Source: CAVQEK01 sp964596645 (GTDB lineage Bacteria > Bacteroidota > Bacteroidia > Cytophagales > Cyclobacteriaceae). From it: a DNA stretch of 38,901 bases. The stretch spans positions 1 to 38,901 of the forward strand of contig CAZQVB010000038.1 of assembly GCA_964596645.1 (NCBI GenBank). The letters are read 5' to 3'. Below the pieces are notes generated by a model. The model did no database searches and was not told where the DNA came from. It saw nothing but the letters and a program-made list of their open reading frames with translations. Shown here piece after piece: positions 15,426 through 24,044 of the stretch (its first letter is position 1; every line of letters starts with the position of its first letter). The position numbers and the translations under genes are program-made.

Positions 15426-15899
15426 ATGAGAAGGCGAATAGATTATGTTCTGGAGAAATTTTTAATCATCATCATGTCTGTGCTGGTGTTGGATGTGCTT
15501 TGGCAGGTAGCCAGCCGCTATTTGCTCAATTCTCCCAGTTCGTTTACCGATGAGCTTGCCGGCTTTTTGCTCATTTGGGTGGGTGTATTTGGTGCAGCCT
15601 ATGTTGCGGGCCACAACGACCACCTTGCCATAGATCTGTTGCTTCAGAAGTCGTCACCCAAAAACCAGCGAAAACTTGAAATATTTATCAATATATGCGT
15701 AGCGCTATTTGCCTTGCTGGTGATGGTGGTCGGCGGTGCCTGGCTGGTATACACCCGCTTTGCCCTGGAAGTGAAATCCGCCGCTTTGCAGATACCCCTG
15801 GGCTATGTATATATAGTGATGCCGATCAGTGGTATTCTGATTTTTTACTTTGCCCTCGACAATACTTTTAGAAAAAACACCAGAACAGAAAATAGCTGA
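15426..15899 (+). CDS. TRAP transporter small permease (DctQ-like)
   Basis: A 157-residue inner-membrane protein with four predicted helices. The DctQ pattern is clear: VLWQVASRYLLNSPSSFTDELAGFLLIWVGVFGAAYVAGHNDHLAIDLL, with the Arg, the DE pair and the WxGxxGAA helix. It is paired with the binding protein upstream and the large permease three bases downstream. Only about 154 residues long in the other TRAP operon too, so length is typical. Confidence 0.93.
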   Translation: MRRRIDYVLEKFLIIIMSVLVLDVLWQVASRYLLNSPSSFTDELAGFLLIWVGVFGAAYVAGHNDHLAIDLLLQKSSPKNQRKLEIFINICVALFALLVMVVGGAWLVYTRFALEVKSAALQIPLGYVYIVMPISGILIFYFALDNTFRKNTRTENS

Positions 15900-15902
15900 G
15901 CC

Positions 15903-17369
15903 ATGGATTATGTAGGTATTTTGGTGCTTGCCACCAGCTTCATCATATTGCTTTCACTGGGTGTGCCCATCGCTTTTAGCATTGGCATTGCCGGCATCCT
16001 CACCATGCTGGTATCCATTGATTCACTCCCGGCTTTCACCACTTTTGCACAGCGTATGGCTACCGGGCTCGACAGTTTCGCCTTGTTGGCCATCCCGTTT
16101 TTTATACTGGCAGGCAACATCATGAACAGCGGAGGCATAGCCTTCCGGCTCATCAATTTTGCCAGGGTGCTGGTGGGTGGGCTCACAGGTGGTCTTGCCT
16201 TTGTTAATGTGATTGCCAATATGCTGTTTGGGGCCATTTCCGGTAGTGCGGCGGCGGCGGCATCGGCCATCGGCAGCATTATGCAACCCGAGATGCGCAA
16301 GGAAGGCTACCCCGACAACTTCAGCGCGGCGGTCAACATCAGTTCAGCTACAACGGGTCTTTCCATACCACCGAGCAACGTGCTCATTGTGTACTCACTC
16401 GCCAGTGGGGGAGCGTCCATCACCGCATTGTTTTTGGCCGGTTACATTCCCGGTTTTCTCACGGGTATTGCCATTATGATCACGGCCATGTCGATGGTGG
16501 TGTACAAGAATGAAGGCACACGAGGGGTAACGCGTGTACTGATTAAGTTTGCCATCCTTACGGTCATCATCCTGGCCGTCATCTTCGGTATTCGTTTTCT
16601 CACCAATAGCCTCAGCCCTGCTTTTGGCGCAGCCGTCTGGATATTTGTAGGGGTCGCCATCTTTGCATTTCTCATCTGGAAGGCCACCAAGAACAAAGCC
16701 GTAGTGCTTGATGGCCTGCGCAAATTTCTAGCAGCTATACCCAGCCTCATGATGCTGGTGATCGTGATTGGCGGTATTGTGGCCGGCCTCTTTACGGCCA
16801 CCGAGGCCTCAGCCGTGGCGGTGCTGTACGCGTTGATACTGGCGCTGATTTATAAAGAAATGAAGGTGGGGGAGCTGCCTTCAATCATACTCAAATCGGT
16901 GCATACCACTGCCGTGGTGCTGCTGCTGGTAGCCACTTCTATCGGTCTTTCCTGGATCATGGCTTATGAAAATATACCGCAAAACGTAAGCGAAGGCCTG
17001 CTCAGTGTAAGTTCCGATCCGCTGGTCATTCTGCTTATCATCAACGTGATATTGCTGGTGGTGGGTGTTTTTATGGATATGACGCCCGCTGTCCTCATTT
17101 TTACGCCCATTTTTCTTCCCATTGTCACCACGCAACTGGGCCTTAGTCCCATACATTTCGGCATCATCATGGTGCTCAACCTCAGCGTTGGCCTGTGTAC
17201 GCCACCGGTCGGCTCGGTATTGTTCATAGGTTGTAGCGTAGCCGACGTGAAGATCGACAGGGTGATCAAGCCTTTACTGCCTATGTTCATTGCCATGATC
17301 GTGGTACTGCTGCTCACCACGTATGTGCCCGCCATATCTATGTGGCTGCCGGGTGTATTCGGTTTTTAA
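15903..17369 (+). CDS. TRAP transporter large permease (DctM-like) with an extra two-helix insertion
   Basis: Large TRAP permease of 488 residues, longer than the usual 425-450. Conserved blocks are LLAIPFFILAGNIMNSGG (near 61), MLFGAISGSAAAAASAIG (near 107), SIPPSNVLIVYSL, GLFTATEASAVAVLYAL (near 295) and LCTPPVGSVLFIGC near the end. Compared with the DctM at 820-2159, about 50 extra residues occur between 203 and 265, forming two additional hydrophobic segments (about 212-232 and 242-259). An even number of helices keeps downstream topology. It is the last gene of the uronate operon. Confidence 0.93.
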   Translation: MDYVGILVLATSFIILLSLGVPIAFSIGIAGILTMLVSIDSLPAFTTFAQRMATGLDSFALLAIPFFILAGNIMNSGGIAFRLINFARVLVGGLTGGLAFVNVIANMLFGAISGSAAAAASAIGSIMQPEMRKEGYPDNFSAAVNISSATTGLSIPPSNVLIVYSLASGGASITALFLAGYIPGFLTGIAIMITAMSMVVYKNEGTRGVTRVLIKFAILTVIILAVIFGIRFLTNSLSPAFGAAVWIFVGVAIFAFLIWKATKNKAVVLDGLRKFLAAIPSLMMLVIVIGGIVAGLFTATEASAVAVLYALILALIYKEMKVGELPSIILKSVHTTAVVLLLVATSIGLSWIMAYENIPQNVSEGLLSVSSDPLVILLIINVILLVVGVFMDMTPAVLIFTPIFLPIVTTQLGLSPIHFGIIMVLNLSVGLCTPPVGSVLFIGCSVADVKIDRVIKPLLPMFIAMIVVLLLTTYVPAISMWLPGVFGF

Positions 17370-17698
17370 GGAAGGAACTAGTGTGAGCATTGGGCTTATC
17401 GCGATATAGCGAACATCATTTTGCCGATGTATTATCGCGGCTTTTACGATCAGCTCAAATGATCAATGATCGAGTACTTTTGCGCTTCGGCATGTCAAAT
17501 ATCTTTTTTCTTCATACAGGCAGGTTCACCAAAAGCATGTCAGCGTAGGCCTGTTGGTGATATAAAAAAATCACCATTGCCTCAACAGAACCGCACAAGC
17601 TGTGTTAAGTACTTCGAGCGGCACGTGCCTCGCGCATGCAGGCCGCGCCTCACGGGGGAAAGCCCCTCTGTACACAGCGTAAGAACCAATTATAGTTT
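17370..17698. other. intergenic region between the uronate operon and the NADH dehydrogenase gene
   Basis: About 330 bases. It contains an imperfect stem-loop at 17400-17439 (listed), a TACTTTTG at 17475-17482 that matches the -7 consensus but lies 217 bases before the next gene, and a 78-codon frame (17466-17702) with no recognisable family, taken as chance. Confidence 0.5.
17400..17439 (+). terminator. imperfect stem-loop, possible terminator of the uronate operon
   Basis: Outer arms CGCGATA (17400-17406) and TATCGCG (17433-17439), inner arms ACATC and GATGT around an eight-base loop, with an asymmetric internal loop. It lies 31 bases after the dctM stop and is followed by GCTTTTA, a weak T-run. 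It may end the seven-gene transcript. Confidence 0.35.
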
Positions 17699-19000
17699 AT
17701 GAACATACCTCATTCCGATCATCCCAGGGTAGTGATCGTCGGCGGTGGTTTTGCCGGAATCAATTTGGCGAAAAAGCTTGCTAATAAGCCATTTCAGGTG
17801 GTGCTCCTCGACAAAAACAACTACCACACCTTTCAGCCTTTACTATATCAGGTGGCCACGGCAGGCCTGGAGCCCGATGCCATACTGGAGCCATTGCGCA
17901 ATATGTTTGAAGGTTACAGCAATATTTACTTTCGCTATGCAGCCGTAGAATTTGTGGAGCCTGCGCTGAATAAAATCGTGACATCCATCGGTGAGCTCAC
18001 CTTCGATTATCTGGTATTTGCTACCGGCTCTAGGACTATATATTATGATTTGGAAGGGGTAGAGGAGAACGCGATGTCCCTGAAGTCGGCCACCGAAGCG
18101 CTCGACATCCGAAGCTTGCTGTTGCAAAATTTTGAGAAGGCAGTGACGCTGAACGAGAAGCAAGACACCGACCGCCTCATGGATGTGCTCGTAGTGGGTG
18201 GCGGCCCAAGCGGTGTAGAGATGGCCGGGGCCATTGCTGAGCTGCGCCGCGATGAATTTAAGAACGATTACCCCGAGCTGGACGTGGCCCGAATGGAGAT
18301 TTACATAGTAGAAATGGCTCCGAGGCTACTGCCCGGTATGTCTGAAGAGGCATCGGATAAAACGAAGGAATATCTGGAAAGACTGGGGGTGAAGGTATGG
18401 CTGGATACCAGTCTTGAAAAATACGATGGCAGAGTAGCACACTTCAGCAATGGCAGCACCATAGAAACCTCGACGTTGATATACAGTGCCGGAGTTGGTG
18501 GAAATTTTGTGCCCGGCCTGGCTGAGGAGGCGATGGCCAAAGGCGGCAGACTAAAAGTGAATGGCCACCTGCAGGTGAATGGCTACGACAATATATTTGC
18601 CATTGGTGATGTGGCGGCCATGATCACACCGTCGCACGAAAAGCCGCACCCGATGCTGGCCCAGCCTGCCATACAGCAGGGCAAATATATGGGCAAGTAC
18701 CTGATGTCGGATGATAAAAGTAATTTCCCGGAATTTGAGTACAACGATAAAGGCACGCTGGCCACCATAGGCAAAAACAAGGCAGTGGCCGATCTAAACT
18801 TTATGAAGACGCAGGGTTTTTTCGCCTGGCTCATATGGATTTTTGTGCATCTGATGCAACTGGTAGGTTTCAGAAACTTCGTGCTGGTATTTGTGAACTG
18901 GGCACTGAGCTATGTGCGCGGCGGCAAGCGCTTCAGGTTGATCATAAGAAATTTTGAGCGTAAAAGATTAGTTCAAGAAAAAGCCCTCACCAAAACATGA
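17699..19000 (+). CDS. ndh: type II NADH dehydrogenase (NAD(P)/FAD-dependent oxidoreductase)
   Basis: A 433-residue non-proton-pumping NADH:quinone oxidoreductase (NDH-2) that would feed electrons from NADH into the membrane quinone pool. It has the FAD-binding GGGFAG at residues 15-20, the second dinucleotide motif GGGPSG at 167-172 for NADH, the AIGDVAA flavin motif at 301-307 and the AQPAIQQGK quinone-site segment near 322. The hydrophobic C-terminal stretch (about 376-409, GFFAWLIWIFVHLMQL and onward) is the membrane-attachment region of bacterial NDH-2. Monocistronic. Confidence 0.93.
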   Translation: MNIPHSDHPRVVIVGGGFAGINLAKKLANKPFQVVLLDKNNYHTFQPLLYQVATAGLEPDAILEPLRNMFEGYSNIYFRYAAVEFVEPALNKIVTSIGELTFDYLVFATGSRTIYYDLEGVEENAMSLKSATEALDIRSLLLQNFEKAVTLNEKQDTDRLMDVLVVGGGPSGVEMAGAIAELRRDEFKNDYPELDVARMEIYIVEMAPRLLPGMSEEASDKTKEYLERLGVKVWLDTSLEKYDGRVAHFSNGSTIETSTLIYSAGVGGNFVPGLAEEAMAKGGRLKVNGHLQVNGYDNIFAIGDVAAMITPSHEKPHPMLAQPAIQQGKYMGKYLMSDDKSNFPEFEYNDKGTLATIGKNKAVADLNFMKTQGFFAWLIWIFVHLMQLVGFRNFVLVFVNWALSYVRGGKRFRLIIRNFERKRLVQEKALTKT

Positions 19001-19086
19001 TGCGGGCTGTAATAGCAATATTCCAATAAAGTAAGACCTGGCATTAAGCGCGACGGCACTTTAGCGGAAAAAGCACTAAATGCAAG

Positions 19087-19695
19087 TCACCACAGTTTGC
19101 GAAAGGCCTTCTGAAGGTGGCTGAATGATTCGGCGATTTCTTCTGAAAACGATCCGAATTTACTGCCGGCTTCTTCCCGCCTTTGCTCCAGTTTGTGCTT
19201 CATCTCGTCTATATCCTGCAGGCGCTTTTCTTTCCAAAGATCGAAATCGTTTTTTGCCCGCTCAGAGGTACCGCGAAAATGGGCCTTTTGTATGTCGAGC
19301 TCCATCTTAAAGCGATCGATGCCATGCTGCACATCGGCCTCTATGCGCTGACCCGTTTCAGACACTTCTTCGCGCAGCTCCTTCAGTTTGTCTTCCAGTT
19401 TTTCAAATGCCTGGCTGATCTTGTGCGGCTCGTCAGAATAGTCGACGTAGTTTACGTCATAGTCAGACTCCAGAAGGTCCAGCATATCGGTGATTTTTTC
19501 TTTGGCTTGCTTTGCCTTTTCACTGCCCGATTTTTCCAGAAGTTGGGCATAATCTTGAAGCACAGTTACGAATCTATGCTTCTTTTGCTCGTAAAGGCCT
19601 TGAAATTCTCGTCCGCTTTTTCTGAGTTGTTCCTCTATTTCTTCCAACTCTGTTCGCATCTGATCGATCACATTTTTTTTATCTGCATTTTCCAT
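19087..19695 (-). CDS. coiled-coil protein of unknown function
   Basis: A 202-residue hydrophilic protein, nearly all charged heptad-like helices, with long coiled-coil segments (ELEEIEEQLRKSGREFQGLYEQKKH, later LEDKLKELREEVSETGQRIE). No signal peptide or membrane segment. I chose the ATG at 19695 because the longer frame begins with TTG at 19752. A near-consensus promoter lies upstream on the minus strand (TTG, 20 bases, TACCTTAG). The pattern recalls small apolipoprotein/PspA-like or sll1863-type stress proteins, but no family is certain. It is followed at a distance by the convergent NDH-2 gene. Confidence 0.7.
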   Translation of the reverse strand: MENADKKNVIDQMRTELEEIEEQLRKSGREFQGLYEQKKHRFVTVLQDYAQLLEKSGSEKAKQAKEKITDMLDLLESDYDVNYVDYSDEPHKISQAFEKLEDKLKELREEVSETGQRIEADVQHGIDRFKMELDIQKAHFRGTSERAKNDFDLWKEKRLQDIDEMKHKLEQRREEAGSKFGSFSEEIAESFSHLQKAFRKLW

Positions 19696-19791
19696 AGTAG
19701 TGGTGTAGATGGCTATGGCATCTAAGGTAGTTTTTGCACGGTATATAGTCAACTATATGTTGGTGACGAATTTTTTATTTGGCCCGGCAGG

Positions 19792-20757
19792 CTATTTATC
19801 ATCCTTCCATATGTCTACCGCAAAACCAATATTGAGCGTGTAGTTGATTTGAAAAGGCACGTACAGATCACCCTCGATGGGATTTCCCTGGTCGTCCTTT
19901 CTGTTCAGCTGTACGTTGGTGTCGTAGATAAAGCGTGTGTTGAAAAACGAGCTTATGAACTTTGTGACTTTAAACCGCAGGTACAGCTCACCGTTCAGAT
20001 CGGGAAACTGGTCGAAAAAATCATTGTACACCGAAAAGGCCAGCAGGCTGTAGCGCAATTCTACGTTTTTTACCAGCCGGCGCTTGTCTGAAACAGAAAG
20101 GCTCACACCTGCCTCACTGGTTAGGTGTTCGGACACACCAATGGTAGATTCTTTCAGCAGCGAGTCGACCACCACGATGGTGATCTTGCCGGAAACAGGT
20201 GAGCCTGAGAATGAGAAATTATTCTTTTTGTAGCTGAGACCGATGGCTGGTCGCAGGTAGGCAGGGGCCATAAAGTTGGAAATATAGCGCACCTTTTGGT
20301 TGGTGTTTTTGTCGTATTTATATCCTTTTATAAACTGAGAACGAAAGTCGAGCACGCCTTCCAAGTACCAATTATCTATCAGATTTTGGGCGAAGCTGCC
20401 CATCAGAATGAAATAGTCGTCGTTTTTGCGCAGTGTGTTTTCTTTTTGCGGCTCATGCATAAAGCCAAAACCGGCATCGAAGCGACCTTCAAAAATCTGA
20501 TCATATTTTGCCCAGTTGGCTTGTATGTTCAGCGCTGTAGCAAGGTTTACGTTGGGTTCTCCACCTTTTGCCCAGTCGTGGAAGCCTACATGTTGCAGCG
20601 TGAGTGCGTAGTTGCCGTCGAAATCCCAGTATTTAATCGTGTCGGCCGGCGGCACATATTTTACGATCAGGGTATCTATTCGTCCGTTTTGCCCATGGGC
20701 GCTTGTGCACATCAATAGGGCAATGGCCAGGAAAAGGAAGCACCCGATAATGCGCAT
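19792..20757 (-). CDS. DUF3078 family outer-membrane-type protein
   Basis: A 321-residue exported protein of the DUF3078 family found in Bacteroidota. The ATG at 20757 begins a signal peptide (MRIIGCFLFLAIALLMCTSAHG, cut before QNG); the frame continues upstream only to a TTG. The body has repeated amphipathic strands with aromatic belts (NYALTLQHVGFHDWAKGGEPNVN, the family hallmark WxxGGxxxxN region, and YLEGVLDFRSQF) and ends in alternating hydrophobic residues, in keeping with an outer-membrane beta-barrel. Function is unknown for the family. A -7 box lies 28 bases upstream. Confidence 0.85.
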   Translation of the reverse strand: MRIIGCFLFLAIALLMCTSAHGQNGRIDTLIVKYVPPADTIKYWDFDGNYALTLQHVGFHDWAKGGEPNVNLATALNIQANWAKYDQIFEGRFDAGFGFMHEPQKENTLRKNDDYFILMGSFAQNLIDNWYLEGVLDFRSQFIKGYKYDKNTNQKVRYISNFMAPAYLRPAIGLSYKKNNFSFSGSPVSGKITIVVVDSLLKESTIGVSEHLTSEAGVSLSVSDKRRLVKNVELRYSLLAFSVYNDFFDQFPDLNGELYLRFKVTKFISSFFNTRFIYDTNVQLNRKDDQGNPIEGDLYVPFQINYTLNIGFAVDIWKDDK

Positions 20758-20784
20758 TGTAAATCGTGGATTTTTTTGGAAAGG

Positions 20785-20792
20785 CAAAAATA
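20785..20792 (-). promoter_or_regulatory. TAnnTTTG -7 box of the DUF3078 gene
   Basis: On the minus strand TATTTTTG matches the consensus and lies 28 bases before the ATG at 20757, so the leader would be about 20 bases. Confidence 0.5.
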
Positions 20793-20854
20793 GCCACAAT
20801 TGCCCTAAAGGGAATTTTTTAGAAAAGAAAATGGTTGAGCGCGGTAATGCGCCG

Positions 20855-21265
20855 TTAAATGTGCGCTTTTATTTCGTCCAGTGCGCTTTCGGTGAGGGGT
20901 TTGGTCACAAATTTCACCACATTGTCGTTGTTCACAATCTTGTCAATATCGCGCTTGTTGTCGGAGCTGGAGAGTATGATCACCTTGCACTTGTTTTTGA
21001 GCAGATGACTGAACTTTTCAAATTCATATAAAAAGACGAAGCCATCTACAATGGGCATATTGATATCGAGGAAAATATAATCGGGCAGACGCGTGGGATC
21101 TTCCTTGTGGGCCTCAAGATATTCTAATGCACTTTTGCCCGAATTCTTTATTTCTACATCTTTTGCAAAATTTGTGATTTCAATAATCCTACGGCTGATA
21201 AAATTATCGGTGTCGTTGTCATCCACCAGCATCACCAAATCGATTACGTTCGTATCTACCGCCAT
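20855..21265 (-). CDS. single-domain response regulator (receiver domain only)
   Basis: A 136-residue CheY-like receiver without an output domain. The phosphorylation site is Asp67 in FLDINMP, with the acidic pair Asp15/Asp16, the Ser99-Ser100 switch position in ILSSSD and Lys122 in TKPL. Such stand-alone receivers of the Rcp1/CheY type act through protein contacts in phosphorelays. No histidine kinase is encoded in the window, so the partner is elsewhere. It stands alone between two other minus-strand genes with more than 90 bases on each side. Confidence 0.93.
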   Translation of the reverse strand: MAVDTNVIDLVMLVDDNDTDNFISRRIIEITNFAKDVEIKNSGKSALEYLEAHKEDPTRLPDYIFLDINMPIVDGFVFLYEFEKFSHLLKNKCKVIILSSSDNKRDIDKIVNNDNVVKFVTKPLTESALDEIKAHI

Positions 21266-21356
21266 TTTGCTTCAGGATAGTTAGATCTATTTATTGTCAA
21301 CACGCCTTTCGCCAGTACATCAAGCCTTGCGATTGGCGTCTAATGATAAAAATCAA

Positions 21357-21376
21357 ATATAAATATATATTTATAT
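21357..21376. repeat. 20-nt AT-only palindrome upstream of the response regulator
   Basis: ATATAAATAT followed directly by its complement, in an otherwise AT-rich 205-base intergenic region between the response regulator start (21265) and the transglycosylase end (21471). It may be part of a promoter region or the transglycosylase 3' end; low complexity makes chance possible. Confidence 0.5.
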
Positions 21377-21470
21377 ATAAGGCTGACCAGGCTGCGCGGG
21401 CCAAGGTAATGTTTCCGTGCGATTTAAAAGAATCACCCTGCAAATTGTACTATTTAAGTATATAATTGAA

Positions 21471-23402
21471 TTATTTATTCTTAATGCGCAGGGATTCGCC
21501 TGTCTTGATCGTAAAATCTGCCTTGCCATTCCACTCCATAATCTCCTTAATGCTCACATCGTGCATGCGGGCAATGCCGTAGAGCGTTTCGCCAGGTTGC
21601 ACCACATGCACGGCATATTGCCCGGAAGAGATGTCGTGCATTGGCTCCAAAGCTGCGCCGTTTTCGTGTTCGGGCGAGAAGATCTTCACTGCCTGACCCA
21701 CCTTGAGTGGTGCGTGCTGAATGCCCGGATTCCAACGCTCCAGGTCTTGCACGGATACTGAATATTGCTGCGCTATACCGTAAAGGGTTTCACTGGTGGC
21801 TACGGAGTGATGCGTTGGCTTGCCGCTGTTTATGGCATTTCCTGCACCTTCATTTAGTGCTTTGGTTTCCTTTTGTATGGCAGGTGTAAGTTCTCTAAAA
21901 CTTTTGATGTCGTCTTCATGGCTTGGCTGTGGCGCGCTCTGGCCGGCACTTTCTTCAAATTCAAAAAACGGTTCTTCTTCTTGAGCCGGTTTTTGAACAG
22001 ATGGCTGTCCACTGCTTTGTATGAGCTGCTTCTTATCTACAGGCACAGGTTTGGCTGCTGGTGCCGGCGCTTGGGTTTTTTGATATTCTACCGGTATATC
22101 GGCCGGCCGGATAAATCGCAGCCAGAGCACGCGGCCTGCCTCTGCTTTTTCCTGCTCGCCCATCCTGTTTTTCATCCTTAGCTTTTTCAGTTTCAGCCCG
22201 TACTTCTGAGCAATGCCCCACATGCTTTCATTGGGCTGCACCACATGAAAATGTATGCTGGCCTTATTTTTTTTTCTTTTGAAGTAGTAAGGATGATCCG
22301 TGGCTACTTTGGCTCCGCTGGTCATATCGTTGTACTTCTCCAGTTTTTGTATGGAAATGCCGCCAAGCTCTGCCAACAGCTTAGGCGTGTCGCCGGTCTG
22401 TGCCATTACGCCCGGTATGCCATTTATCTTTGTGGGAAGGTGCGTATTACGGTCTTTCACCTGTGGATACTTGCTGCTGGTGCCAAAGTCGTAGTCGCGT
22501 GTGGAGATGCCCCGGTACGAAAAGACCGACCATTTGTTTTTAGACTCATTGGCCGGGGGTTGTTTTTGTTCCACTTCCTTTTGGGCAATAAGTGCAGGCT
22601 GTGCCACGGGTATCACCACGGTGTAAGTGCGATCGGAGGGAATACGGCCTTTGCGTAGCCATTTGTTATATTCCAAAACGGTGGAGTGGTCGGTACCAAG
22701 TTCTTGCGCTATTTCTTCCAGTGTTTTATCTGCGCCATGCGTGTATTCCTGCAGTTGCATACCGCTGTCGAAGTTTCTGCCTATTTCATATTCGAACGCC
22801 ACTTTGTGCGCCAGAAATTTTTTGATGTACCAGTGCGTACTGCCGTCGATCACCATCTTTCGGGCGCCATTGTGCCTGGTGCCTACTTCTTTATTGGCCC
22901 CACCGGGGCCCATGTTATAAGCCAGCAAGGCATGCAGCCAGTTGTCGAACAACGAATTGTTCTTTTTGAGATACCGGGCAGCTCCCCTTGTCGCCGATAC
23001 AATATTCATGCGCTCATCTATCTGGCGGTCTATGCGCAGACCTACTTCCTCGGCTGCGGGCACTTTAAATTGCCAGAAACCTATGGCGTTGGAGGATGAC
23101 ACGGCATCGGGCACAAGAGCACTTTCCTGTATCACCAAATACTTAAAATCATCGGGCAGGTTTTCTTCGCGAAACACCCGCTCTATGATTGGGAAATACA
23201 GATCTACCTTGGCTAGTTTTCTATCGAAATAGCTGCGATTGCGATGCAGAGCGTCTACATCGGCCTGTATTTGCCGGCGTGCGCCTTCTTTAATCTCCAG
23301 CTTGAGATCGGCAAATTGCATGGTAGCGGGCACCTGGGGTACCTGGGCCAGCAGCGGCCACTGGGCCAGCAGCAATAAGCCAAGCGTAAAAAGTTTCTTC
23401 AT
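21471..23402 (-). CDS. MltD-like lytic transglycosylase with LysM domains
   Basis: A 643-residue exported murein hydrolase. A signal peptide (MKKLFTLGLLLLAQWPLLA) is followed by an SLT catalytic domain (about 60-200) with the catalytic Glu93 in VIQESAL, then SNAIGFWQF and LLAYNMGPGG. The second half carries at least three clear LysM peptidoglycan-binding modules (HVVQPNESMWGIAQKYG, HSVATSETLYGIAQQYS, HVVQPGETLYGIARMHD), two weaker ones near 225 and 345, and a Pro/Ala/Glu-rich linker before residue 500. It would cut glycan strands at the periplasmic wall. Its ATG overlaps the stop of the methyltransferase gene (ATGA). Confidence 0.93.
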   Translation of the reverse strand: MKKLFTLGLLLLAQWPLLAQVPQVPATMQFADLKLEIKEGARRQIQADVDALHRNRSYFDRKLAKVDLYFPIIERVFREENLPDDFKYLVIQESALVPDAVSSSNAIGFWQFKVPAAEEVGLRIDRQIDERMNIVSATRGAARYLKKNNSLFDNWLHALLAYNMGPGGANKEVGTRHNGARKMVIDGSTHWYIKKFLAHKVAFEYEIGRNFDSGMQLQEYTHGADKTLEEIAQELGTDHSTVLEYNKWLRKGRIPSDRTYTVVIPVAQPALIAQKEVEQKQPPANESKNKWSVFSYRGISTRDYDFGTSSKYPQVKDRNTHLPTKINGIPGVMAQTGDTPKLLAELGGISIQKLEKYNDMTSGAKVATDHPYYFKRKKNKASIHFHVVQPNESMWGIAQKYGLKLKKLRMKNRMGEQEKAEAGRVLWLRFIRPADIPVEYQKTQAPAPAAKPVPVDKKQLIQSSGQPSVQKPAQEEEPFFEFEESAGQSAPQPSHEDDIKSFRELTPAIQKETKALNEGAGNAINSGKPTHHSVATSETLYGIAQQYSVSVQDLERWNPGIQHAPLKVGQAVKIFSPEHENGAALEPMHDISSGQYAVHVVQPGETLYGIARMHDVSIKEIMEWNGKADFTIKTGESLRIKNK

Positions 23403-24037
23403 CCGATTTTTCTTATCAGCATCAATCCATCTCTCAGGGGTATGAGCACATTTTCCACGTGCACATCTTTCTGTACCATATCGTTAAATTCTGCAATGGC
23501 CCTGGTGTCTTTATCGTGCAAGCACGCATCGGCGGTTACCTTGCCACTCCACAGCACATTGTCTACCAGCAGAAAGCCGCCAAATTTCAGTTTGGCCATA
23601 ATTTCCGGATAGTATTTCGGATAATTGATCTTGTCGGCATCGAGAAAAACAAGGTCAAAACGATCTTCCAGGTTTGGAATTATGTGCAAGGCATTGCCGG
23701 TGTGCATAATGACACTCCGGGCAATACCGGCTTTGTCAAATATGCGCCGGTTGGCATTTTCCATTTCCGGATTCACTTCTATGGTATGAATAATCCCCTG
23801 AGGCGCTAGTCCCTCTGCCAGGCACAGAGTGCCATAGCCGGTAAATGTGCCTATTTCCAAAACCTTCGCCGGCCGGATCATGTGCGCAACCATAGACAAA
23901 AATCGCCCCTGCACCTGCCCGGACAGCATGCGTGGCATCAGTGTTTTTAGGTGTGTTTCCCTTTCTACCGACTGCAGCAGGGCTGAAGCTTCGGAGGTAT
24001 GGGCACCAATATATTGCTCAAGCTTACTTTGATCCAT
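23399..24037 (-). CDS. class I SAM-dependent O-methyltransferase
   Basis: A 212-residue enzyme of the catechol/caffeoyl-CoA O-methyltransferase type (Methyltransf_3). The SAM-binding motif I is VLEIGTFTGYGTLCLAEGL (about 59-77), followed by HTIEVNPEME, the metal-ligand segment DLVFLDADKINYP and VDNVLWSGKV. The ATG at 24037 gives the usual length; the longer frame overlaps the M16 peptidase gene. The methyl acceptor is unknown. The gene lies seven bases after the M16 gene and overlaps the transglycosylase gene by four, so all three form an operon without an evident functional link. Confidence 0.92.
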   Translation of the reverse strand: MDQSKLEQYIGAHTSEASALLQSVERETHLKTLMPRMLSGQVQGRFLSMVAHMIRPAKVLEIGTFTGYGTLCLAEGLAPQGIIHTIEVNPEMENANRRIFDKAGIARSVIMHTGNALHIIPNLEDRFDLVFLDADKINYPKYYPEIMAKLKFGGFLLVDNVLWSGKVTADACLHDKDTRAIAEFNDMVQKDVHVENVLIPLRDGLMLIRKIG

Positions 24038-24044
24038 CGCTGTG

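Noticed and set aside
17466..17702. 78-codon frame upstream of the NADH dehydrogenase gene
   Set aside because: Cys/Pro/Arg-rich without a recognisable pattern; it overlaps the start of the next gene and looks like chance.
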